NCBI GenBank assembly: GCA_030018645.1
Contig: JASEHX010000045.1
Location: 1,816-9,479 of the forward strand
Length of the DNA: 7,664 nt
DNA from: Candidatus Margulisiibacteriota bacterium
GTDB taxonomy: Bacteria > Margulisbacteria > WOR-1 > O2-12-FULL-45-9
Reading direction: 5' to 3'
Of this stretch, positions 1 to 5,284 are shown in pieces (the first letter of the stretch is position 1; every line of letters starts with the position of its first letter). Made by a program: the position numbers and the translations under genes. The notes under the pieces are model-generated. The model did not search any database. It saw only the letters and a program-made list of their open reading frames with translations, and was not told the origin of the DNA.

Positions 1-284
1 TCTTTCACCATGGTATCGTCATTTAGGAGGAGCAGGCAGCGGGCGTCTGCCTGTTTCAAACCCTGGTTGCTGGCTTTTATGAACCCTAGATTTGCATTAT
101 TTTCGATCAGTTTTACAGCGGGGAAAGCTTCCCGCATCATCTTCTGTGAACCATCGGTTGAACCATTATCACTGACGATAATTTCAAAATCCAAATTATG
201 AGTACTTTGATAGACCGACTTAAGGCATTCCTTAAGGATTTTACAATTATTTGTATTAACAATAATGATGGCTAAGTCTTTCAT
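1..284 (-). CDS. Family 2 glycosyltransferase, N-terminal part (runs off the window)
   Basis: The reading frame begins at ATG 284 and stays open to the window edge, giving 94 complete residues of a GT-A fold transferase. Visible motifs are the N-terminal beta strand LAIIIVNTNN (residues 4-13), the nucleotide-binding loop with VSDNGSTDGS, the NANLGF turn followed by NQG that is typical of rhamnosyltransferase-like GT2 enzymes, and NDDT, the DxD-type metal and nucleotide-sugar site, close to the edge. Its start codon overlaps the stop of the upstream GT2 in an ATGA arrangement, so the two are probably translationally coupled and in one operon. It would transfer a sugar from a nucleotide donor to a surface glycan at the cytoplasmic side of the membrane. 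Donor and acceptor cannot be read from the sequence. The family call is firm; the specific role is open. Confidence 0.88.
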   Translation of the reverse strand, partial: MKDLAIIIVNTNNCKILKECLKSVYQSTHNLDFEIIVSDNGSTDGSQKMMREAFPAVKLIENNANLGFIKASNQGLKQADARCLLLLNDDTMVK

Positions 285-1015
285 GTGTTCTGTTCCCGGT
301 TCCCAATTGCCTGTTTCATTTTATGAATTACCAAGTAAGCTAAATGAAGTAAATAAGCAATTGCTTCCTTGAGTTCCATCTTGCTTTGCCCTGATTCGCG
401 CTCAATGAAAACAATCGGGTATTCAATGACCTCTGTGACCCCGCTCTTAACTATGATCTCAAGCCCAATTTTCCAACTGCGCGGTTCTAACTTTACCCCT
501 TCAATAATCTTCTTATCAAACATGAAGAAACCGGAAGTTACATCTTTAACCGGGGTTAAGAATGAGCCGCAGGCCTTGGCAATTAAGCCGATAATTTTGC
601 GGTACCAAATCCATTCCGATGTTCCGCCGCCTTTCACATAACGGCTGCCAATAACCATTTGCGCTTTGCCGGAAGTTATAATTTTATACATTTCCGGGAT
701 AGCTTCGGGCGGGTGGCTTAGATCGGCATCCATTACGCAAATAATTTTCCCTTGGGCTGAAGTGATGCCGTCAATAATGGCCGATCCCAAACCGCGTTTA
801 TCCAGCCGTTTGATTGTTTTTATAGGGTAGGTATTAGCCATAGATTGAGCGGTTTCAGCTGTCCCATCCGGAGAATTATCATCAACGATGATGATTTCAT
901 GCGGCAGATTAATGGTTTTTAAGGCAGAATCGATTCTTTCACACAAGGGGGCTAAATTCCCTTTTTCATTGAAAGTAGGTATAATAACAGAAAGCATTGG
1001 ATTGAACGAAAGCAT
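281..1015 (-). CDS. Polyprenol-phosphate sugar synthase-like GT2 (DPM1-like)
   Basis: This 244-residue single-domain GT2 resembles polyprenyl/dolichyl-phosphate mannose synthases. It shows SVIIPTFNE (9-17), the nucleotide-binding VDDNSPDGT (44-52), the DPM1-type DADLSHPP with metal-binding DxD (96-103), GSRYVKGG (123-130) and a late E-R-xSGQSKM segment (205-213) seen in the family. No C-terminal GtrA or membrane domain follows, so it is the short soluble type acting on the inner membrane face, making a lipid-phosphate sugar. The gene directly upstream encodes a GT39/83-type membrane transferase that uses such lipid donors, which supports the assignment. Two starts are possible: ATG 1015 sits exactly at the predicted +1 of a TATAAT box, while ATG 997 gives the classical family N-terminus; neither has a Shine-Dalgarno. 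The last residues (GNREQNT) come from a small repeat tract. Confidence 0.85.
   Translation of the reverse strand: MLSFNPMLSVIIPTFNEKGNLAPLCERIDSALKTINLPHEIIIVDDNSPDGTAETAQSMANTYPIKTIKRLDKRGLGSAIIDGITSAQGKIICVMDADLSHPPEAIPEMYKIITSGKAQMVIGSRYVKGGGTSEWIWYRKIIGLIAKACGSFLTPVKDVTSGFFMFDKKIIEGVKLEPRSWKIGLEIIVKSGVTEVIEYPIVFIERESGQSKMELKEAIAYLLHLAYLVIHKMKQAIGNREQNT
291..304. repeat. Two-unit heptamer repeat in the 3' end of the GT2 gene
   Basis: TGTTCCC is followed directly by GGTTCCC, and a partial TGTTC precedes them. The tract encodes the last few residues of the GT2 and lies just before the start of the next gene. With two units it could be chance; it is listed because clearer heptamer tracts occur in pyrK. 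Confidence 0.35.
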
Positions 1016-1021
1016 AGCTGA

Positions 1022-1027
1022 ATTATA
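1022..1027 (-). promoter_or_regulatory. -10 box of the DPM1-like GT2 gene, leaderless type
   Basis: A perfect TATAAT reads on the minus strand. Counting seven bases from its last base puts +1 at position 1015, the A of the candidate ATG. The base context before it is TAG, so it is not an extended -10, and no good -35 is seen at 16-18 bp. It lies in the 50-bp gap after the membrane transferase gene, so it may give this gene its own transcript. Confidence 0.55.
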
Positions 1028-1065
1028 CTATGCAATCAAAAGATAAACCATGAAAATTCCCGCAC

Positions 1066-2493
1066 CTAAAAAACTGCTTGATAACCTCGGCAAATAAAAA
1101 TCTGTGTTTTTAGGGTGATATCTGAATCTTTGGCAAAGAGACGAATATGCGGATCTTTTTTTACCGAGTGAAATTGTTTTCTTAGGTCCGTTTCAATTAC
1201 ACTTACTGCGCTGTCTACCAACGGTGCATCAAATGCGAAATAAATGATGCTCTCGCCTTTTTTTAACACTGGCTCTCCCCAGATATCAAATTGTTTCCAA
1301 TAGCCTTTGGGTAAATAAACTTCTGTTTTGCCATAAAACGCAACCAAACTGCCGACGCCCATTTGGTTGGAATAAACATAGGTGGGTTTATTGTCTTTTA
1401 TGTACTGTTCAAGTTGAGAATTGATTCTGTATTCGTTTCCTTTGATTTCGGCCGGGACAGGGAAGAGGAACGCGTAATAGCTTATAAAGAGAACGTCCAG
1501 TAGAACAATAACGCCTAAGCTGAACCAGATTTTGCGATTATATAGAGGATTGGGGAATTTTGATAATAACTGATAGCAAAATACAATTATTAAGCCCGGA
1601 TAAATAATCGAGGTCCAATGCCCGCCAATTTGAGTAAATGGACAGGCAAATAAAAATGCAAAAAAGGCGGGAAGGCTAAGAGAAGAAAGGAGAAGTGACC
1701 GGTTATCGGTAGTCTTCAAGTTTTCCCAAAAGCCATAGAAAAACTGGCGGCAGAGAAAGGTGAAGAGGGGGGGAGAGTACATTAGAAACTGCAAAACAAA
1801 AAAGGTTAAAATGTTTTCAAAATAGTGCGGACTGCTCAAACGTGATCCATGATACACAAAAGAAGGGAAGTGTTGTTGGATATTCCAGTAAATGACCGGC
1901 GAAAAAACAAGCATAGCGAAGATTAACCCTAAATAGGGTTCAACTCTTGTTAGCCAACGGCGATTTTCTTTGGATAAGATGAGAAATAACAAAATGCCCG
2001 GAAAAAAGAGCAGCATGGGAAATTTACTAAGCAGGCCTAGGCCAACTATGATTCCCAACAGTAACCAATACCTAGCTTTTTGGGTTTTGATTAACTTAAG
2101 AGCTAGATAAGTTGCCAGCAGCCAAAAAAAGAGGAGCGGTTGTTCGGGGGTTAAAAACATACCACCGGCCAGGAAAGTAGGGATTAAATTAAACAGAAAA
2201 GCAGAAGCCAATCCCGCTTTCTTACCAAAGGCCTCTTTTCCAATAAGATAAACTAAGCCGGTAGCCAACAAGATACCGATGATAGCTGTTAGACGGATGG
2301 CAAATTCGCTTTGTCCTAGGATGTGGTTGATCAACCAATTGATGTAGGCAATCAGGGGCGGGTGGTCAACATAGCTCAAGGCTAGATGCTGAGACCATAG
2401 GCTGTAATATGCTTCATCTCCCAGCAAAGGGAGAAATTGAGACAACCAGACCTTAAATAGTGTCAGGGCAAGGATGAATAGCCAGAAAAACAT
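1066..2493 (-). CDS. Membrane glycosyltransferase, GT39/GT83 (PMT_2/ArnT-like)
   Basis: The 475-residue protein has about ten or more hydrophobic segments from residue 1 to about 355, then a soluble C-terminal domain of roughly 110 residues. The first extracytoplasmic loop holds the family signature: GDEAYY (25-30), with the acidic D26/E27 expected to act in catalysis, and DHPPLIAYI (43-51). This is the pattern of PMT_2 (PF13231-like) enzymes such as ArnT, which move a sugar from a polyprenyl-phosphate carrier onto lipid, protein or glycan outside the membrane. The next gene downstream encodes a likely synthase for the lipid-linked sugar, so the two form a plausible donor-and-transfer pair. 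The start at 2493 is supported by an extended -10 whose +1 coincides with the ATG. The acceptor is unknown; an ArnT-type lipid A role should not be assumed. Confidence 0.87.
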   Translation of the reverse strand: MFFWLFILALTLFKVWLSQFLPLLGDEAYYSLWSQHLALSYVDHPPLIAYINWLINHILGQSEFAIRLTAIIGILLATGLVYLIGKEAFGKKAGLASAFLFNLIPTFLAGGMFLTPEQPLLFFWLLATYLALKLIKTQKARYWLLLGIIVGLGLLSKFPMLLFFPGILLFLILSKENRRWLTRVEPYLGLIFAMLVFSPVIYWNIQQHFPSFVYHGSRLSSPHYFENILTFFVLQFLMYSPPLFTFLCRQFFYGFWENLKTTDNRSLLLSSLSLPAFFAFLFACPFTQIGGHWTSIIYPGLIIVFCYQLLSKFPNPLYNRKIWFSLGVIVLLDVLFISYYAFLFPVPAEIKGNEYRINSQLEQYIKDNKPTYVYSNQMGVGSLVAFYGKTEVYLPKGYWKQFDIWGEPVLKKGESIIYFAFDAPLVDSAVSVIETDLRKQFHSVKKDPHIRLFAKDSDITLKTQIFICRGYQAVF

Positions 2494-2499
2494 GCTAAA

Positions 2500-2508
2500 A
2501 TTATAACA
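2500..2508 (-). promoter_or_regulatory. Extended -10 promoter of the membrane glycosyltransferase gene
   Basis: The minus strand reads TGT followed by TATAAT, a full extended -10. The last T is at 2500, which places +1 at 2493, the A of the ATG, so the mRNA would have no leader. There is no convincing -35 and no Shine-Dalgarno. Confidence 0.68.
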
Positions 2509-2516
2509 TATATGCC

Positions 2517-2606
2517 TTATCCCTCACCCAATAATGTATAAAATTCCCCCCTCTCCCATCCTCCTTCGTTCTTCGAACTTCGGCGGACAAGGTGGGAGAG
2601 GGATAA
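2517..2606. repeat. Palindromic MITE/REP-like element, copy A (90 bp)
   Basis: The outer inverted repeat is TTATCCCTC (2517-2525) against GAGGGATAA (2598-2606), perfect over 9 bp. Inside is a second stem, CCCTCTCCC (2549-2557) against GGGAGAGGG (2594-2602), and within it an imperfect hairpin around GTTC-TTC-GAAC. The core (2549-2602) is nearly the same as 4246-4300 of copy B, in the same orientation. The element fills the space between the divergent glycosyltransferase genes. Its right arm lies just upstream of the GT9 start, where GGGAGAGGG is about 10 nt from the ATG. No protein is encoded, so any movement would need an enzyme supplied elsewhere. Confidence 0.78.
2537..2542 (+). promoter_or_regulatory. 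Possible -10 box for the GT9 gene, inside repeat copy A
   Basis: TATAAA precedes the hairpin core of copy A and would start a transcript near 2549, leaving a leader of about 64 nt that contains the whole core hairpin. No -35 is evident. A competing weak box, GATAAA at 2602-2607, would give a nearly leaderless transcript like those of neighbouring genes. The choice between them is not settled. Confidence 0.3.
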
Positions 2607-2612
2607 ATATGT

Positions 2613-3596
2613 ATGAAAATATTAATTGTTAAACTAGGCGCGATTGGGGATGTTTTGCGGACCACGTCTATTTTAGGCGGGCTGCAGAATAAATATCCCG
2701 GAGCGGGAATCGATTGGTTAACACTGCCAACCGGGCGTGAAATGCTGATATATAACCAATACTTGAATCATGTTTTTTTATGGGATGAACGGAATGAATT
2801 AGAAAAGTATGACCTGGTTATCGGGCTGGAAGATGATCTGGCGGCCGGCGAACTGGCAGCAAAATTAGGGGTTGAAAAAGTATTAGGAGCTTTTGCAAAA
2901 GACGGTAAGATCAATTACTCTCCATCTGCCTGGTTTGATATGTCAATTATCTCCAAATATGGGATTGAGAAAGCAAATCGGCTTAAAGCAAAGAACCGCA
3001 AGACTTTCCAACAACATATGGCCGATTTATTGGGAATAAGCGTTGGTGAGTATGTGTATGCGATAACACCGGAGGAAAGGGAATACGGCGAAAGAATCGT
3101 TAGGGGGGTAGGGGTAGGGGGTAGGGAAAAAATTGTGGGGATTAACACGGGAGCGGGAAAGAGGTGGCCGCAGAAAAGTTTGAGCATTGAAAAGACCATT
3201 GATTTGGTCAATAAGGTCAAAAATAATTTGGGATTAGCTTCAATTATTCTTGGCGGAGAAGAAGAAAAAGAGCGGAATGCCATCATTGCCAAAGAAACTG
3301 GTATGCCTAGCAGCGGCGCGCATACCGTGCGCAATTTTGCCGGTATCATCAATCGCTGCCATGCGATTGTTGCATCGGATAGTTTGGCTATGCATTTAGC
3401 CATTGCTGTCAAGCGAAAAATCGCGGCCTTTTTTGGCCCAACTTCGGCGGCGGAAATTGAGCTGTATGGTTTGGGAGTGAAAGTTGCGCCTAAAATGGAT
3501 TGTTTGGCTTGTTATAAGAAATCTTGTGATAAAAAGCCGAACTGTATGGATGAATTGGCGGTGGAGGATTTATGCAAAACATTGGTTTACTTATGA
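2613..3596 (+). CDS. GT9 family glycosyltransferase (heptosyltransferase-like)
   Basis: The 327-residue protein begins MKILIVKLGAIGDVLRTT, the N-terminus of ADP-heptose:LPS heptosyltransferases, with the aspartate at position 13 that corresponds to the catalytic Asp of WaaC-type enzymes. The C-terminal Rossmann domain has NTGAGKRWPQKSL (178-190), LGGEEEKE (213-220) and the donor-site segment FAGIINRCHAIVASDSLAMH (242-261), followed by FFGPTS (273-278). A cysteine-rich tail C297-x2-C300-x4-C305-x5-C311 matches the CxxC...C...CM tail found in many GT9 proteins and may bind metal. Residues 163-172 (VRGVGVGGRE) are low-complexity and come from a G-rich repeat tract just before the domain-joining strand. 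The gene is divergent from the other glycosyltransferases, so it belongs to the same surface-glycan region. GT9 membership is firm, but heptose as substrate and the presence of LPS are not shown. Confidence 0.88.
   Translation: MKILIVKLGAIGDVLRTTSILGGLQNKYPGAGIDWLTLPTGREMLIYNQYLNHVFLWDERNELEKYDLVIGLEDDLAAGELAAKLGVEKVLGAFAKDGKINYSPSAWFDMSIISKYGIEKANRLKAKNRKTFQQHMADLLGISVGEYVYAITPEEREYGERIVRGVGVGGREKIVGINTGAGKRWPQKSLSIEKTIDLVNKVKNNLGLASIILGGEEEKERNAIIAKETGMPSSGAHTVRNFAGIINRCHAIVASDSLAMHLAIAVKRKIAAFFGPTSAAEIELYGLGVKVAPKMDCLACYKKSCDKKPNCMDELAVEDLCKTLVYL
3103..3126 (+). repeat. G-quadruplex-type TA-spaced G-run tract inside the GT9 gene
   Basis: Four runs of 6, 4, 5 and 3 G are separated each time by TA, giving a telomere-like pattern with an average period near 7 bp. 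It meets the usual rule for an intramolecular G-quadruplex (four runs of at least three G with short loops). It is on the coding strand, so both DNA and mRNA could fold. It encodes the glycine/valine-rich segment at residues 163-171. Confidence 0.72.
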
Positions 3597-3715
3597 CCTG
3601 CGACGAAGAAGACTGCATCCGCGAAGTAATGGATGAGCATGTCAAAGATCAGCTGCCCAGTCGCAAATTTGAGGCGGAAAAAATCAATATTGGGCCGTGG
3701 GAGGTTTTTAAGTAG
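3572..3715 (+). pseudogene. Truncated glycosyltransferase-like ORF (47 codons)
   Basis: A strong GGAGG (3563-3567) precedes ATG 3572, which lies inside the last codons of the GT9 gene in another frame, an operon-style overlap of 25 nt. The first 25 residues include GLLMTCDEEDCIREVMDEHV, which looks like the N-terminus of glycosyltransferases that begin with MxxNEE-type motifs and continue into a DGSxDGT loop. That loop is absent: after residue 25 the frame passes to an unrelated-looking stretch ([19 protein letters not shown]) and ends at TAG. The last 67 bases overlap the 3' end of leuD on the opposite strand. I read it as a gene whose middle and end were lost by deletion; a real short protein cannot be ruled out. 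The GT kinship rests on one short stretch. Confidence 0.5.
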
Positions 3716-4176
3716 TTAATTAATCCGCCGGCTTTGATGATCTTTTGCATAAAAATTGGGAACGGTTGGGCAGAAAAGGATTGGCCGCTAGTGACATTGT
3801 CTATAATTCCGTCTGTTAGGTTAATTTTTATCTTATCACCTTCTTTAATGTCATCCGCCGCTTCAGCCGATTCAAGAATGGGAAGCCCAATATTAATGGC
3901 ATTGCGGTAGAAGATGCGGGCAAACGATTTGGCAATGACAACTGAAATTCCAGCGGCTTTTAAGGCGATGGGGGCATGTTCGCGTGAAGATCCGCAGCCA
4001 AAATTTTCGCCAGCCGCGATAAAATCGCCTTTTTTAACTTTTCCAGCCCACGTTGGGTCGGCATCTTCCATGGCATGCTTGGCCAGTTCCTCTGGATGGT
4101 GCGTATTTAAATAACGCGCGGGAATAATGAGATCAGTATCAATATTGTCGCCAAATTTCCATGCTTTGCCGGTCAT
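3649..4176 (-). CDS. leuD: 3-isopropylmalate dehydratase small subunit (LeuD/HacB type)
   Basis: The 175-residue protein is the swivel-domain subunit that joins LeuC to isomerise 2- and 3-isopropylmalate in leucine synthesis. It has [18 protein letters not shown] (8-25), in which YLNT occupies the substrate-specificity loop, and the signature [14 protein letters not shown] (56-69), with [15 protein letters not shown] (85-99) after it. This is the short clostridial/archaeal type, in which LeuD and homoaconitase small subunits are hard to tell apart; YLNT does not decide it. The usual family end would be near GGLINYLK (150-157). The last 18 residues appear to be read-through into sequence antisense to the truncated ORF at 3572-3715, so the original stop may have been lost. 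No leuC is in the window. The start at 4176 is supported by a full promoter 9 nt upstream of the ATG. Confidence 0.88.
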   Translation of the reverse strand: MTGKAWKFGDNIDTDLIIPARYLNTHHPEELAKHAMEDADPTWAGKVKKGDFIAAGENFGCGSSREHAPIALKAAGISVVIAKSFARIFYRNAINIGLPILESAEAADDIKEGDKIKINLTDGIIDNVTSGQSFSAQPFPIFMQKIIKAGGLINYLKTSHGPILIFSASNLRLGS

Positions 4177-4185
4177 AACGAACCT

Positions 4186-4214
4186 ATTTTAGCATTCTAG
4201 TGAACGGCAATCAA
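4186..4214 (-). promoter_or_regulatory. leuD promoter (TTGATT - 17 bp - TGC TAAAAT)
   Basis: On the minus strand a -35 TTGATT (4214-4209) is 17 bp from an extended -10, TGC followed by TAAAAT (4191-4186). The predicted +1 near 4179 leaves a leader of only about three bases before ATG 4176, and no Shine-Dalgarno is present. The -35 overlaps the first two bases of repeat copy B, so insertion of that element may have created or preserved the -35. Confidence 0.72.
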
Positions 4215-4380
4215 TATCCCTCACCCACCGGGTTAAAGAAACTCACCCTCTCCCATCCTCCTTCGTCCTTCGGACTTCGGCGGACAGAGGGGGGAGAGGG
4301 TAATATTGCGAAGTAGCGAAAGCTACCTTCTCCCTTTGGGAGAAGGTGAGAATCTTTCACGTAATCGGATGAGGGATATT
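4213..4380. repeat. Palindromic MITE/REP-like element, copy B (168 bp)
   Basis: The outer inverted repeat AATATCCCTCA (4213-4223) / TGAGGGATATT (4370-4380) is perfect over 11 bp, and pairing continues imperfectly for about 40 bp on each side. Nested inside are the core hairpin shared with copy A (CCCTCTCCC 4246-4254 against GGGAGAGGG 4292-4300) and two further hairpins on the right (4313-4347). One end touches the pyrD stop codon and the other overlaps the leuD -35, so it fills the whole gap between these two same-strand genes. Copy A lacks the right-hand hairpins, so B may be a composite or the fuller form. There is no coding potential and no clear target-site duplication. Confidence 0.8.
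4313..4347. other. Two adjoining hairpins in repeat copy B
   Basis: GTAGC-GAAA-GCTAC (4313-4326) is a 5-bp stem with a GNRA-type tetraloop on the plus strand. ACCTTCTCCC-TTT-GGGAGAAGGT (4325-4347) is a perfect 10-bp stem with a 3-nt loop. They share bases 4325-4326, so full forms of both cannot coexist. They lie downstream of pyrD and could slow or stabilise its transcript, but no U-run follows on the minus strand, so this is not a classical intrinsic terminator. Confidence 0.55.
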
Positions 4381-5284
4381 AATTAACCTTTCCAATGAGG
4401 GCCTTATAATGGGAAAGATTATGTTTTTTTAAATATTCTTCTATTTCTTTGACGATTTTAAGCGGTGCTTGGGGGTCGATAAAGTTGGCCGTGCCAACCT
4501 CAATAGCGGAAGCTCCCGCCAAAAAAAATTCAATCGCGTCGTTTCCATTCATAATTCCGCCGACCCCGATGACGGGAATTTTAACGACTTGGGCAGTTTG
4601 CCAAACCATGCGCACCGCAACCGGTTTGATGGCTGGGCCGGATAACCCGCCGGTTTTAGCTCCCAAGTTGAAATGTTTAGTTTCGGCATCAATTGACATC
4701 CCTAAAAAGGTGTTAATTAACGAGATTGCGTCTGCTCCAGCTTTTGCAGCCGCTTTGGCGATAACAGTTATATCGGTAACATTGGGAGATAATTTAACGA
4801 TCAGGGGAAGATTGGTTGCCTTTCTTACAGTTTTAACTAAATTAGATGTAGCGTCATGGTCGGTGCCGAACTGCAGGCCGCCTTTTTTAACGTTAGGGCA
4901 GGAGATGTTGAGTTCCAACCCTTTAACAATTGGTTCACGGCTTAATATTTTTGCCAGCTTTGCGTATTGCTCGGGCGAATCGCCGGCAATGTTAACGATA
5001 ACCGGGGTTTTGAATTTTGCCAGGAAGGGAAGGGCAAGGTTAACGAAATCACTGATTCCCTTATTTTGCAGCCCGATAGAATTGAGCATGCCGGAAGAAG
5101 TTTCGCAAATCCGGGGCGGTGGATTGCCTTCCCGCGGTTCCAGGGTTACGGTTTTGGTGATGATGGCACCGAGTTGGTTCAGATCTACATATTTTGAAGG
5201 TTCCTCGCCATAACCAAACGTCCCCGACGCTACCATCACCGGGTTTTTCATTTTAATACCAGCGATTTCAGTTTTTAGTCCCAT
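4379..5284 (-). CDS. pyrD: Dihydroorotate dehydrogenase class 1B, catalytic subunit
   Basis: The 301-residue TIM-barrel flavoprotein oxidises dihydroorotate to orotate in pyrimidine synthesis in the cytoplasm. Motifs in order: NPVMVASGTFGYG (14-26), TKTVTLEPREGNPPPR (43-58), the substrate-binding MLNSIGLQN (66-74), the catalytic-loop NISCPNVK (126-133) with Cys129 as the active-site base expected of class 1 enzymes, and the FMN phosphate-site GVGGI (240-244). A cysteine base with pyrK next door identifies class 1B, the NAD-linked heterotetramer. The start overlaps the end of pyrK by 10 bp and has GGAG five bases upstream, so it is translated from the pyrK mRNA. Length and motifs are normal. 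The stop codon abuts a palindromic repeat. Confidence 0.96.
   Translation of the reverse strand: MGLKTEIAGIKMKNPVMVASGTFGYGEEPSKYVDLNQLGAIITKTVTLEPREGNPPPRICETSSGMLNSIGLQNKGISDFVNLALPFLAKFKTPVIVNIAGDSPEQYAKLAKILSREPIVKGLELNISCPNVKKGGLQFGTDHDATSNLVKTVRKATNLPLIVKLSPNVTDITVIAKAAAKAGADAISLINTFLGMSIDAETKHFNLGAKTGGLSGPAIKPVAVRMVWQTAQVVKIPVIGVGGIMNGNDAIEFFLAGASAIEVGTANFIDPQAPLKIVKEIEEYLKKHNLSHYKALIGKVN

Noticed and set aside
2915..3412. Minus-strand open frame of 165 codons opposite the GT9 gene
   Set aside because: The GT9 motifs are on the plus strand; the antisense product is rich in Ser/Pro/Leu without any domain and is a shadow.
2613..3596. GT9 gene as proof of lipopolysaccharide with heptose
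   Set aside because: The family is broad, no other LPS-core or ADP-heptose genes are seen, and related proteins occur in organisms without LPS.
3594..3596. Recoded UGA (Gracilibacteria/SR1 code)
   Set aside because: UGA ends the GT9, MNT and DPM1-like proteins at their normal family lengths, and no gene needs read-through of UGA.
4325..4347. Rho-independent terminator for pyrKD
   Set aside because: The stem is strong, but no U-run follows on the minus strand. It is part of a repeat element instead.
4449..5213. Long plus-strand open frame (254 codons) antisense to pyrD
   Set aside because: It lies wholly opposite pyrD, which has every family motif. The antisense product shows no recognisable domain and no start signal.
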